DNA of 38,784 nucleotides from Methylococcaceae bacterium (GTDB taxonomy: Bacteria > Pseudomonadota > Gammaproteobacteria > Methylococcales > Methylomonadaceae), in the NCBI GenBank assembly GCA_024636875.1, contig JAGXGJ010000024.1:1-38784 (forward strand), in the 5' to 3' direction. This document shows positions 1-8,719 of this stretch, piece after piece. The notes under the pieces are model-generated. The model did no database searches and was not told the DNA's origin. It saw only the letters and a program-made list of their open reading frames with translations. The stretch's first letter is position 1. Each line of letters starts with the position of its first letter. A program made the position numbers and the translations under genes.

Positions 1-31
1 AAATTTATGATTTTGTTCATTGCGGTTAAGT

Positions 32-958
32 CTAAGTTATTTTAGGGCTTATTTTCAAGTTTTTTTTCGAAATAGTCTTAGGCTTAACAGATTTGTAGTG
101 TCTTGGTTTTTCCGCCGCGATAGCGGCTTCGTCCAACAAGGTTTTATGGCCAGCAAATACGCTTTGGGTAAATAATTTAAAATCCTTGGGTGTGACATTG
201 CTTGAACTGTCGAAAAACGCTTTTAAAGTCTGGTTAATTTCGATCTGTCGGTTTAATTCATTTTGCAGAACGTTATGCAGCAAGTTGGCGCGATTTTCAA
301 AAATGGCGTTTATCCGCGCCTGTTCCTGGCTTTTGCCCAAGTGAAACAAAGTTGCCACCAATAGTGAAAGCATAAGCAATGGCAAGGCAACCGAGTTGAT
401 CCGCAGCCGCCATTGGCTGTGGGGTGTGCCGATAAAACACAGCAGCAAAGGGGTAAAAATCAGCACTCCGATCACATCGCCAACCCACCAGGTCATCCAG
501 CTGAAAGCTAAATTATCCAGACTAATGATGCCTTCCAGATAAAGCGCTGTTATGCCGGTTGATGCGGTAATGATGCAGCAAAGTGGTCCACCCAAAGCAA
601 AAAAAAGCAAAATGCTGCTATCATCGATCAAGGTGTTGTTTGCGCCGATATAACGGTTGATCAGCCAGCCCCCCAATACCGCTTGCGCTGTAGCGGCAGC
701 ACTGGTGACGCCGCCTATAACCAGCGAGGCAAGGATATTTTGCAGATTGGCGATATCCAGGAACGCATAAACCTGAATAAAAAAAGCGCCCAGCCAGATT
801 CCGGGTATCACTCTTTTGCCATAGGTGATAATACCCGCCAGCGCAATACCCGCAGCCGGCCAGATAGAGCTGGCATAGCTGGGGGGGACGGCTAGCAGGG
901 TGCCAAGGTAGCCGCCCAAAAAATAGCCCAGAGCCAGGAAAAAATTAAGTCTTAGCAT
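32..958 (-). pseudogene. MASE1-domain sensor fragment, 3'-truncated
   Basis: The first ~210 residues form a multi-helix membrane domain of MASE1 type (start MLRLNFFLALGYFLGGYLG, then SSIWPAAGIALA and WWVGDVIGVLIFTPLLL). MASE1 is the membrane sensor module of many histidine kinases and diguanylate cyclases. Residues ~225-270 look like the beginning of a periplasmic CHASE domain (TPKDFKLFTQSVFAGH). After that the protein becomes a lysine-rich tail (AAEKPRHYKSVKPKTISKK) that does not resemble CHASE, and stops. No kinase, GGDEF or EAL output domain follows. The tail is encoded by a repeat-like stretch (84-132) that recurs near 12.15 kb, so the gene was probably broken by a repeat or rearrangement. 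A short MASE1-only protein is possible. The domain call is fairly sure; the pseudogene call is inference. Confidence 0.6.
84..132. repeat. Dispersed repeat, copy 1
   Basis: The stretch TTAACA...TGTCTTGGTTTTTCCGCC...AGCGGCTTCGT closely matches 12137-12182 (TTAACA...TGTCTTGTTTTTCTCCC...AAGCGGCTTCGT). It contains a small GCCGC/GCGGC hairpin. It overlaps the 3' end of the MASE1 reading frame and supplies its odd tail. Confidence 0.5.
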
Positions 959-985
959 AATTGGCAGAAGTCTGGGGAACGGAAT

Positions 986-1014
986 AAAGTAAAAATTGAC
1001 AAAAAGGTAGTCAA
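986..1014 (-). promoter_or_regulatory. Possible promoter of the MASE1 gene
   Basis: On the minus strand TTGACT and TACTTT are separated by 17 nt, 28 nt upstream of the MASE1 start. The -35 is good and the -10 is weak. The remainder of the 959-1403 gap is AT-rich with no credible ORF. It holds an AATGGTTT/AAACCATT inverted repeat around 1107-1140 and a TATAAT at 1218-1223 that could serve the plus-strand copper genes but has no clear -35. Confidence 0.4.
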
Positions 1015-1403
1015 ATCAAATTATTTTTCTAATAGCCATTTAAAATACCTCTTGAATTCTTACAATAAATACGGCGCAAGCCTAAAAAAACCACACAAAA
1101 ATATTCAAATGGTTTCTGGTTTTTTTTGAGAAAACCATTAATGGAGCATGCGGCTCATTGAATTAATGATAGGCTCATGTTGTTTAATGTAATTACAATA
1201 TTTTTAAGTAATTATCTTATAATAACCTACGTTAAGAATATATTAAGCTTTTCAGATAAGTGCTATGAGCTTACAGGGCAAAAAAATCTATCTTCACGAA
1301 CTACCCCTATCTTCGTCTACTTTTCAGTAATTAAAAACGTACCTAGGCTTTAACCAACTGCCCGCTTTACAATAGCAGTATTCTAAAAATATTTTATCGG
1401 TAT

Positions 1404-3065
1404 ATGACCCAAAGAAACTTTGTTTTATTGATATTACTCATCTCTGTATTAATCACCATCGCCGTTTTTGTTGCACCTGGCTTACGACAGAAAGCGGGCA
1501 TTGTACCACCTGAGACTGTTTATTACCGCTCAGCTGATAACAGCAGCATTGAAAAACCTTGCTCTAATGAACATCCTGACTGGCGGCCTGCACAAGTTAT
1601 TGATGGCGTCACCATTGATGCTGCTCCTTCATGCGAACCTGATAATCCCTATGATATTGCAACGGTGGTTAAAGGCACGAATAATGTGTCAATGGCGACG
1701 CTGATGCAGACTAATCTGGCGCAAGATGCTTTAACCTTGACGGACGATCTGGATAATGACGGAGATCCAGACGTTATTCACATTAAACTGGAGGTAGTCG
1801 AACTCAACGGCGCGAGTCCAGATGGCGATTTTTTAATTAATACCTTTGATATTGCTCCCGGGATTCAACCGGGTCTTTGGGTTTTCGCGCCAAAATCGCG
1901 CGGCATGGCGCTTAAAAACTTTAACTCCGTGGTCGCCAATCCCTTGTTGCGCGCTCCTTCGCCGGTGATTCGCGTTGAGCAAGGCGACCAGGTTTATATC
2001 ACCCTGGAAAACACGCATTATTTACCCCATACCATACATCTTCATGGTGTGGATCATCCATTTCTCACTGCGAAAGGCGAAGATAATGATGGCATGGAAG
2101 AACATGCAGTTTTTCCTGGCAAAAGTCACACCTATGAAATAAAGCCCAGACACGCCGGAACCATGCTTTATCATTGCCACGTGCAAACCGCACAGCATTT
2201 GATGATGGGTTTAAGCGGCCTGTTTATTGTCGAAGAAAATCAGCCTGACAACTGGCCGCAAACCTTCAATATCGGCGCCGGGCAAGTGCGTCATCCATCG
2301 GTTGCAGTAAAAAAATCCTACAGTCAGGAATATGATTTACATTATCAATCCGTCGATAAAAAACTGGCACAAATCATCCAGAATGCGAATGACCCTCGAT
2401 TGATCGCACAACGGATGAACCGCGGCTACAACATGACCGAATCATTTGAAAACTACTTCATGCTCAATGGCCACTCTTTCCCCTACACCCTGCGTGACTC
2501 AATGATTATCGCAGATGAAAATGAAGACATTAAATTGCATATTGCCAACTTGCAGCGTTCTTCAGCAGCGCTTCATATCCACGGGCATAAAGCAACCGTC
2601 ACTGCTTTGGACGGTGTTGACCAGGCCGCAGGCTTGCAAGTGACAAGGGATGTGTTTGACATCGCCCCGGCGCAGCGGCTTGATTTGCACCTGCAAACCA
2701 GAAACGATGGCTTGCACAGTTACGGACCCGGGTTCTGGATGTTTCATGACCATGTTCCAACAGGTACAACTTCAGACGGTATGGAGCCAGGGGGCAATAT
2801 GGCTTTCCTCGCCTACAAGCCTTTACTCAATGAACAGGGCATGCCAAAGATGCACGATGAATTGTTCGATCAGTTGTTTAATAAAGACTACTATGCCAAA
2901 AAACAGGCGGTGTGGGGTTTTGGCGAGTTTGCGCCGTTACTGGGCGACGCCGGATTACTCGCACCGGATTATATGTTTGTCATCATTTTTGGCCTGGTTA
3001 CGGGTTTAATTATCGGTCTCCTTGTTTTTATAATCCTGGCTTATAAACGGAAACAAAATCAATGA
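1404..3065 (+). CDS. Membrane-anchored multicopper oxidase (two-cupredoxin type)
   Basis: Exported copper enzyme that should oxidise a substrate (metal ion or organic, unknown) at a type 1 copper and reduce O2 at a trinuclear cluster. Residues ~7-25 are a signal anchor. A calcium-loop-like DDLDNDGDPD lies at ~114-123. Domain 1 has HLHG at ~213 and HCHVQTAQH..MGL at ~256; domain 2 has HIHGH at ~390 and FHDH at ~447. The only Cys-containing type 1 motif is in domain 1, since domain 2 has HDH instead of HCH. This is the pattern of two-domain laccase-like oxidases with type 1 copper in the first domain. The spacer between HCH and the next His is longer than the common three residues. A C-terminal helix (VIIFGLVTGLIIGLLVFIIL) followed by basic residues anchors it. 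It overlaps the next gene by 4 nt (ATGA), so the two are translationally coupled. Confidence 0.85.
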   Translation: MTQRNFVLLILLISVLITIAVFVAPGLRQKAGIVPPETVYYRSADNSSIEKPCSNEHPDWRPAQVIDGVTIDAAPSCEPDNPYDIATVVKGTNNVSMATLMQTNLAQDALTLTDDLDNDGDPDVIHIKLEVVELNGASPDGDFLINTFDIAPGIQPGLWVFAPKSRGMALKNFNSVVANPLLRAPSPVIRVEQGDQVYITLENTHYLPHTIHLHGVDHPFLTAKGEDNDGMEEHAVFPGKSHTYEIKPRHAGTMLYHCHVQTAQHLMMGLSGLFIVEENQPDNWPQTFNIGAGQVRHPSVAVKKSYSQEYDLHYQSVDKKLAQIIQNANDPRLIAQRMNRGYNMTESFENYFMLNGHSFPYTLRDSMIIADENEDIKLHIANLQRSSAALHIHGHKATVTALDGVDQAAGLQVTRDVFDIAPAQRLDLHLQTRNDGLHSYGPGFWMFHDHVPTGTTSDGMEPGGNMAFLAYKPLLNEQGMPKMHDELFDQLFNKDYYAKKQAVWGFGEFAPLLGDAGLLAPDYMFVIIFGLVTGLIIGLLVFIILAYKRKQNQ

Positions 3066-3790
3066 AAGCATTAATAATGGGCTTATTGCTGCTGGGCATT
3101 GTCGAATCGGCTGTAGCGATGAATCACGGCGGTATGTTGATGGATGAAAAAGGCATGATCATGAATGCCAATAGTGACAATCTTCCCCGCGACTGTGCGA
3201 AAATTTCAGAAAATGTGGATATAACGATTCATGCCGGTCAAAAACACGCGATGAAATTCACTGGCCTTATGTTTGCCTTTGACCAGCAGGAGTGGGATGT
3301 CAAGCCCTGCGCCAAAATCAATATAACCTTTATCAACGATGACCAGATACGCCATCAACTGATGATTCATGGTCTGCCGGGTTATTTATACCCCGAAGGC
3401 ATGTTTCATCTGGAACTCTACGGCGAGGGTCGATTGCAGGCATCACTGATTATGCCCAGTCAGAAAAAAACTTATCTGGTCCATTGCGAAGTGCCGCAAC
3501 ACATGGAAAAAGGCATGAAAGCACAAATAAAGGTTGATGGCGGCGATGGCGATTTACCGAGTATTCCCGGCATCAGCGAACCGGTCAGAGCCGATGTTTA
3601 TCCAGTCGAATGGACTCGGCTAAGCATGGCAGTATTGCTGCTTAGTATACTGGCCGGTTGCGCCATTCCTTATTTTGTCATGATTAATGCGCAAGGGATA
3701 AATAACAAGGTTCAAAAAACGCTTGCAAAATTAAACCCTAAACGGAAGACAGACTTACTTAAGGCTGCTTCCAGGAATGAAGACACCTGA
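3062..3790 (+). CDS. Membrane-anchored cupredoxin with Met/His-rich N-terminus
   Basis: Likely periplasmic copper protein working with the upstream oxidase, as electron donor or as copper carrier. A signal peptide (to ~AVA19) is followed by a Met/His-rich segment (MNHGGMLMDEKGMIMN), typical of copper-binding tails. The cupredoxin fold spans ~50-160, with candidate copper ligands in RHQLMIHG and in VHCEVPQHMEKGM (His, Cys, His, Met). A transmembrane helix at ~182-202 (MAVLLLSILAGCAIPYFVM) leaves a short basic cytoplasmic tail. The gene begins inside the stop region of the oxidase gene. The spacing CEVPQHMEKGM differs from classical plastocyanin, so the copper centre could be of another type. 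Role inferred from context. Confidence 0.75.
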   Translation: MKALIMGLLLLGIVESAVAMNHGGMLMDEKGMIMNANSDNLPRDCAKISENVDITIHAGQKHAMKFTGLMFAFDQQEWDVKPCAKINITFINDDQIRHQLMIHGLPGYLYPEGMFHLELYGEGRLQASLIMPSQKKTYLVHCEVPQHMEKGMKAQIKVDGGDGDLPSIPGISEPVRADVYPVEWTRLSMAVLLLSILAGCAIPYFVMINAQGINNKVQKTLAKLNPKRKTDLLKAASRNEDT

Positions 3791-3934
3791 AATTGTACAG
3801 GTTTGAAATGCTGAAAGCGGGAATATAACTCCCTGGAACTTGAAAAATTAATAAATAAATCAAAATAAGCCGATACGCTATAACTGCATGCTATAGCGTT
3901 GTGCAGCGTATTAAAATAAACAAGAGATAATTTT

Positions 3935-4564
3935 ATGGGTACAGAATTGGATCGGCCTTACCGCAAGAACTTGATGTCACACGGAATAATTTATATGGGG
4001 GAGGAGGAGCATGACATTACTATTAAAAATCTTTCGATAAATGGCGCACTTGTTGAATTACACAGCAACAGTGAAGATATAGATATTAAATATATCTTTA
4101 ATACCTTGCTGGTTTCAACAATATTGGATTTGTATCTTCCGGAAATGCGCCTGGCCGGTGAAGCTGAGGTGACAAGAGTCGATATGGATGGTGATCATAT
4201 TTTAATTGCCCTGGAATTCAAAAATATGACTTATGATGTAGACAAGGAAATGAACAAGCGAAAAGTCTATAGAAAAATCATGCCGGGGCTTGGAAAAATT
4301 TTATTAAATGATGAATATCGCGATTTTACAGCGGTCAATGTTTCGGTAGAAGGCTTGATGATTAGTCTTGCTGAAACCATAAGAGTAAAAGCCGGTACGA
4401 TATGCCCCTTTGAATTTAAACAACTGGACCTGGAAGGCGAGGCAAAAGTGATTTGGAGCGACAATATCCCTGATAATCGTACCTTGATGGGATTGCAGTA
4501 TGTCCATATGGAAAATAAAGCGATTAAGGGGATACCCCGTTTTGCCCGGCAACAAACTGCATAA
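3935..4564 (+). CDS. Protein with two PilZ-like domains
   Basis: Probable cyclic-di-GMP receptor or PilZ-fold adaptor in the cytoplasm. The first PilZ-like unit starts with RPYRKNL (~7-13) and continues with DITIKNLSINGALVEL (~28-43), matching the RxxxR and [DN]xSxxG binding pattern. A second unit starts with KRKVYRKIMPG (~109) and NVSVEGLMISL (~135), a looser fit, so the second domain may not bind the nucleotide. No membrane segment is seen. Its 3' end overlaps the convergent hydrolase gene by about 40 nt. The gene stands alone, with 144 nt between it and the copper unit, so it need not be functionally linked to it. Confidence 0.7.
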   Translation: MGTELDRPYRKNLMSHGIIYMGEEEHDITIKNLSINGALVELHSNSEDIDIKYIFNTLLVSTILDLYLPEMRLAGEAEVTRVDMDGDHILIALEFKNMTYDVDKEMNKRKVYRKIMPGLGKILLNDEYRDFTAVNVSVEGLMISLAETIRVKAGTICPFEFKQLDLEGEAKVIWSDNIPDNRTLMGLQYVHMENKAIKGIPRFARQQTA

Positions 4565-5342
4565 CCTCTTGCCACCAGGGCAATTCCGGCGCCAGCGGCA
4601 GGCTGTTATGGCCGGCGTCTTTAAATGTCCAGAGCCGCTTGCGATGGTGTAGTGAGTCAAAGAGATGCAAGCTGTACTTACTGGGGATAATTTGATCGTC
4701 TTCAGCTAGCAGAATCGCTGTGCTTCCCGAGTAATGCTGCAGATTTTTAATGTTGTTGAATCGATCACGGATCAGCCATTTAGCCAGAAAAAACCAGTAG
4801 TGGTGTTGTGCAACGTTGGCCAGGCTATCAAATGGAGCGATTAACACAATGCCTTTTGCCTGAATCTGCCCGGACTGCACTATCCCGCATACAACACCGC
4901 TTCCGAGTGATTCCCCCCAGAGAAAAATGGGCGCGCCAAAGTCATCCAATGCCTGCCTTGCGGTGTGAACACCATTCTCGATCAATACCGATTCCGACGG
5001 CGCGCCTTCTCTGGTGCCATAGCCCGGATATTCTGCCAAAATTACCCGGTAGTCCAGCTTTTCCAGTGCATCCAGATAATAGCCACGGTTTATTGCTGAA
5101 CCCGCATTGCCGTGAAATACGATAACTGTACCTTTGTAGGCAGTTTTGGCCGATTTTGACATCAAGCCGAGATAGTTATCAGTTGAAGGCCAGAGCTTCA
5201 GATTGACTTGTTCGGTCAGTTCTTGTTGTCTGTCGAGGGAATACTTTTCGGGAAAATAGATCATATTCCGCTGCAACAAAAACATGATGAGCAGGAGCAT
5301 TAAATAAGGCAGCAATATCGAAAGCATTTGCTTAATCGCCAT
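4524..5342 (-). CDS. Membrane-anchored alpha/beta hydrolase (BEM46-like)
   Basis: Serine hydrolase of unknown substrate. A single N-terminal helix (ILLPYLMLLLIMFLL) anchors it to the membrane. The alpha/beta-hydrolase signatures are in order: FHGNAGSAINRGY (oxyanion region, ~75), GESLGSG (nucleophile serine, ~143), LLAEDDQIIPS (acid, ~212) and DAGHNSLP (catalytic His, ~242). Length and motifs fit the BEM46/YfhR-like group. It is the last gene of a minus-strand operon, 15 nt after the YbiB-like gene, and its 3' end overlaps the PilZ gene tail to tail. The fold is certain, the substrate is not. Confidence 0.8.
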   Translation of the reverse strand: MAIKQMLSILLPYLMLLLIMFLLQRNMIYFPEKYSLDRQQELTEQVNLKLWPSTDNYLGLMSKSAKTAYKGTVIVFHGNAGSAINRGYYLDALEKLDYRVILAEYPGYGTREGAPSESVLIENGVHTARQALDDFGAPIFLWGESLGSGVVCGIVQSGQIQAKGIVLIAPFDSLANVAQHHYWFFLAKWLIRDRFNNIKNLQHYSGSTAILLAEDDQIIPSKYSLHLFDSLHHRKRLWTFKDAGHNSLPLAPELPWWQEVMQFVAGQNGVSP

Positions 5343-5357
5343 GGACAGATGCCTGCA

Positions 5358-6383
5358 TCAGGAGCCTGCATATTTTTGCTTGTCTCTGCCCAACCAGTAA
5401 TCAGTTGCCAGTTGCTGCGCCTGTTGCTGACTACCCGCTTTACCTAACAGTTTAAGCGCAATCGCTGCCGTGCCGGTGATTGACGCTTCACCGAACTCGT
5501 CCTCGATTGTTCCCTGCCAGATTAACGCCAGTTGCCGGGGATCAAGCTGCCCGGATTTGACGTGGCGGCGGGAAAATAAGGCCGGCCAGTTTTCGTCAGA
5601 TAATTCACCGTTGTGGACGCTTTGCACCAGGCATTCCATATCAGGATTGCGTTCGGTTTCACCGCCTTCCCCTTTCAAAACCGCTGCATGAGGTTGCTGT
5701 AATAAAGCGGCGGCTTGTTGATGGACGGGGCGATAACCGGGATGGAATATGCCCTGAATGCTGTATTCAGCATTAAAAGGATTTATCATGCGTACCAGCG
5801 TGTGTACCGGTGAGCGCAAACCCATTATCGGGCGCAGTTCTATGATCTCATGCAGTTTCGGGCAAAAATGCTCCAGTGGCAAATAACTGAAACGCTGTTG
5901 CTCAAGCTGCTGTTTGGCTTGTTCAATAGAGCTTGCATATTCCAGTCCCAGGTATTTCAACATATCCTGAGTATAAAGCCTGCCGGCGCTGTGACCGCCC
6001 GCGCCGTGCATAAAAACGCTAATGCCGTTTTCTGCCAGTAACAGCGCCGACAACAGAAACCAGGGTAAATGACGGCGTTTTCCTGCATAAGATGACCAGT
6101 CCAGGTCTACTATATTGTTGTCACCGGCAAGATGGCATGATTCTCTGGCCGCCAGAACGAAACCGGCCAGTTCTTCAGGCGTTTCTTCCTTAACCCGCAT
6201 TAGCATTAAAAAAGCACCCAACTGAACAGGCAGCACTTCGTCTGCCAGAATCATTTTCATGGCCTGATAGGCTTCATCCCGGGTGAAGGGCCGTGAGCCT
6301 TTTTTGCCTTTGCCCAGTATGCGGATGTACTGTGCAAACGGGTGTTCGGGACGGGGTGTTTGTTCGTGATGCGTGAAATTCAT
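5358..6383 (-). CDS. ybiB: YbiB/TrpD2-like protein (anthranilate phosphoribosyltransferase fold)
   Basis: The protein has the glycosyltransferase family 3 fold: an N-terminal helical domain (FTRDEAYQAMKMILADEVLPVQLGAFLMLMRVKEETPEELAGF) followed by the alpha/beta domain (FMHGAGGHSAGRLYTQDMLKYLG). The phosphoribosyltransferase glycine motif of true TrpD is altered, and the sequence matches the YbiB (TrpD2) group, described in E. coli as a nucleic-acid-binding protein rather than a tryptophan enzyme. No other trp gene is nearby. Its start overlaps the end of cyoE by 4 nt, so the two are co-translated. Its link to heme biosynthesis is only positional. Confidence 0.75.
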   Translation of the reverse strand: MNFTHHEQTPRPEHPFAQYIRILGKGKKGSRPFTRDEAYQAMKMILADEVLPVQLGAFLMLMRVKEETPEELAGFVLAARESCHLAGDNNIVDLDWSSYAGKRRHLPWFLLSALLLAENGISVFMHGAGGHSAGRLYTQDMLKYLGLEYASSIEQAKQQLEQQRFSYLPLEHFCPKLHEIIELRPIMGLRSPVHTLVRMINPFNAEYSIQGIFHPGYRPVHQQAAALLQQPHAAVLKGEGGETERNPDMECLVQSVHNGELSDENWPALFSRRHVKSGQLDPRQLALIWQGTIEDEFGEASITGTAAIALKLLGKAGSQQQAQQLATDYWLGRDKQKYAGS

Positions 6384-7267
6384 AACGTAAAATTCAGATA
6401 ATGATCGATTAACAAAGCCGCAAACAGGAGCGTTATATAAACGATCGAATAAACAAAAGTTTTCATGGCGGTTTTATTATCTTTATTACGCATCATCAAC
6501 ACCGCGTAATAAATAAAAATAATGCCCAATAACACGGCGGATAGCAGATAAATTAAACCGCTCATGCCCGTTAAATAGGGTAACAATGTCACACACATCA
6601 ACAAAATAGTATAGAGCAATATTTGCAAGCGGGTAAACTCCGGGCCGTGTGTGACGGGCAGCATGGGGATGTTCACTTTGGCGTATTCTTCACGTCTGGC
6701 GATAGCCAATGCCCAGAAATGCGGCGGTGTCCAAACGTAAATAATGAGTGCCAACAGCAGGGCATAGGGATGCACTTCATTCGTCATTGCACACCAGCCT
6801 AACAAGGGCGGCGTAGCACCGAAAATACCGCCGATGACAATATTTTGCGGAGTCGCTCTTTTAAGGTAAAGCGTATAGATAATAGCGTAACCAAATAACG
6901 ATAGAAATGTCAGAATAGCCGTTAATGTATTGACTAACAAGATCAAAATCAGCATCGAGCTTACGCCTAACACAATTGAAAAAGTAATGACATTGCCGGT
7001 GCTTAATTCACCTGTGGGCAGTGGGCGTTTTTCAGTGCGGCGCATAAGTGCATCCGCTTTTCGATCAATAAAATGATTCATTGCCGCAGCTGAAGAGGCT
7101 GCCAGAGCAATGCCTACCGTACCGTAAATAAAAGGCCCTACAGTGGGCATTCCGGGTACGGCTAATAACATACCGACTACTGCGGTAAAAAGCATTTCCG
7201 CAACAACATTGGGTTTGCACAGTGTGTAGTAGTTCTTCCAGGAAAGCACAGAGGATTTGCTAGGCAT
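6380..7267 (-). CDS. cyoE: Protoheme IX farnesyltransferase (heme O synthase)
   Basis: Integral membrane UbiA-family prenyltransferase that adds a farnesyl group to heme B to make heme O for terminal oxidases. The diagnostic first Asp-rich motif is in NHFIDRKADALMRRTEKRPLPTG (~65-87), and the family stretches YTLYLKRATPQNIVIGG and WTPPHFWALAIARREEYAKVNIPMLPV follow. About nine hydrophobic segments are visible and the 295-residue length is normal. It is the first gene of the minus-strand operon and is divergent from the M16 peptidase genes, with a 99-nt intergenic region that must hold both promoters. No oxidase subunit genes are in the window. Confidence 0.93.
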   Translation of the reverse strand: MPSKSSVLSWKNYYTLCKPNVVAEMLFTAVVGMLLAVPGMPTVGPFIYGTVGIALAASSAAAMNHFIDRKADALMRRTEKRPLPTGELSTGNVITFSIVLGVSSMLILILLVNTLTAILTFLSLFGYAIIYTLYLKRATPQNIVIGGIFGATPPLLGWCAMTNEVHPYALLLALIIYVWTPPHFWALAIARREEYAKVNIPMLPVTHGPEFTRLQILLYTILLMCVTLLPYLTGMSGLIYLLSAVLLGIIFIYYAVLMMRNKDNKTAMKTFVYSIVYITLLFAALLIDHYLNFTL

Positions 7268-7366
7268 TGTTTAATAAGTTCCAACTTTTATATTATTGTA
7301 TAGAATACCGTGAACTATTGATTATTGAAATAGTCCGACGCGCTTACCATCAAGAAAGAGGGAGTT

Positions 7367-8719
7367 ATGAATAATCGATTACTGTGTGCCGCCTTACTGT
7401 GCCTGCCCGCGTTTACCAGCAGTGCAGAAACAAAAGTCTTTGAACATAAATTGACGAATGGTCTGAAAGTCCTTGTAAAAGAAGATCATCGATCACCGGT
7501 TGCAGTGTCTCAGGTCTGGTATAAGGTGGGTTCCAGCTACGAACCTGGAGGCATTACCGGTATCTCACATATGCTGGAACACATGATGTTTAAAGGCACG
7601 GACAAACATTCTGCCGGAGAGTTTTCTCGCATTATTGCCGAAAATGGCGGTGATGAAAATGCCTTTACCGGCCAGGATTACACAGCCTATTTTCAAACCA
7701 TGGAGGCATCCAGGCTGGCAGTCAGTTTTGAACTGGAAGCCGATAGAATGCGTCATCTGCATTTGCTACCCAACGAATTAAAAAAAGAATTACAGGTGGT
7801 GACTGAAGAACGCAGAATGCGGACTGACGATAATCCCCAGGCAAAAATGGCAGAACAATTTAATAGCATAGCTTATTCCAATAGCCCTTACAAGCATCCT
7901 GTTATCGGCTGGCCGGCGGATATTGCCAATTACACCGTCGACGATCTGCAAGCCTGGTATCAACGCTGGTATGCACCGAATAATGCAACTTTGGTTGTAG
8001 TGGGCGATGTCCAGACAAAAGCTGTTTTTGAGCTGGCAGAAAAATATTTTGGCGCACTTAAACCCAGTGATATTAAAGCGATAAAGCCGCAAACTGAAAT
8101 CGAACAACTGGGTGTGCGTAAAATGACAGTCAAGGTACCGGCAAAACTGCCTTCGATTCTAATGGGATATAAAGTGCCGGTATTAAAAACAGCAGCAAAT
8201 GCATGGGAAGCCTATGCCCTGGAAGTATTAGTGGGGGTATTGGATGGAGGCAGCAGCGCCAGACTAAGCTCAGAGCTGGTCCGAGGCAAACAAATAGCCG
8301 TCTCTGCGAGCGCCGGCTATGGACTGACGTCAAGAATATCCAATTTGTTCATGTTGGAAGCAACGCCCGCGGAAGGAAAAAAAGTATCGGAGCTAGAATC
8401 CGCATTAAAGGCTCAGATTAATAAATTGCAACAAAACCTGATCAGTAATGAAGAATTGCAGCGTATTAAAGCCCAGGTTTTAGCCAGCGATATATACCAG
8501 AAGGATTCGAATTTTTATCAGGCAATGCAGCTGGGAACGCTGGAAACAGTCGGTTTGGGTTGGCAAAAAGCTGATGAATATGTCGCTAAAATCAATCAGG
8601 TGACAGCGGAACAGGTGCGTGATGTGGCGCGCAAATATTTGCTTGAAGATCGTCTGAGTATCGCTTATCTGGAACCACAAACTATCAATACAAGAACTGA
8701 AAAAAAGGGAGCCAAGTAA
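7367..8719 (+). CDS. M16 family zinc metallopeptidase, catalytic subunit
   Basis: Periplasmic peptidase of the pitrilysin/processing-peptidase family. A signal peptide (LLCAALLCLPAFTSSAE) precedes the domain. The inverted zinc motif HxxEH is present in GISHMLEHMMFKGT (~66-79), with the downstream Glu in VTEERRMRTDDNP (~145). Two homologous M16 halves fill the 450 residues. The strong ribosome site GAGGGAG supports the ATG start. The stop overlaps the start of the next M16 gene by one base (TAATG), so the active and inactive partners are made together and probably form a heterodimer, as known for bacterial M16B pairs. Substrate unknown. Confidence 0.88.
   Translation: MNNRLLCAALLCLPAFTSSAETKVFEHKLTNGLKVLVKEDHRSPVAVSQVWYKVGSSYEPGGITGISHMLEHMMFKGTDKHSAGEFSRIIAENGGDENAFTGQDYTAYFQTMEASRLAVSFELEADRMRHLHLLPNELKKELQVVTEERRMRTDDNPQAKMAEQFNSIAYSNSPYKHPVIGWPADIANYTVDDLQAWYQRWYAPNNATLVVVGDVQTKAVFELAEKYFGALKPSDIKAIKPQTEIEQLGVRKMTVKVPAKLPSILMGYKVPVLKTAANAWEAYALEVLVGVLDGGSSARLSSELVRGKQIAVSASAGYGLTSRISNLFMLEATPAEGKKVSELESALKAQINKLQQNLISNEELQRIKAQVLASDIYQKDSNFYQAMQLGTLETVGLGWQKADEYVAKINQVTAEQVRDVARKYLLEDRLSIAYLEPQTINTRTEKKGAK

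Noticed and set aside
5358-6383. Anthranilate phosphoribosyltransferase TrpD
   Set aside because: The catalytic glycine-rich and Asp motifs of TrpD are not intact and no trp genes are nearby; the YbiB/TrpD2 group fits better.
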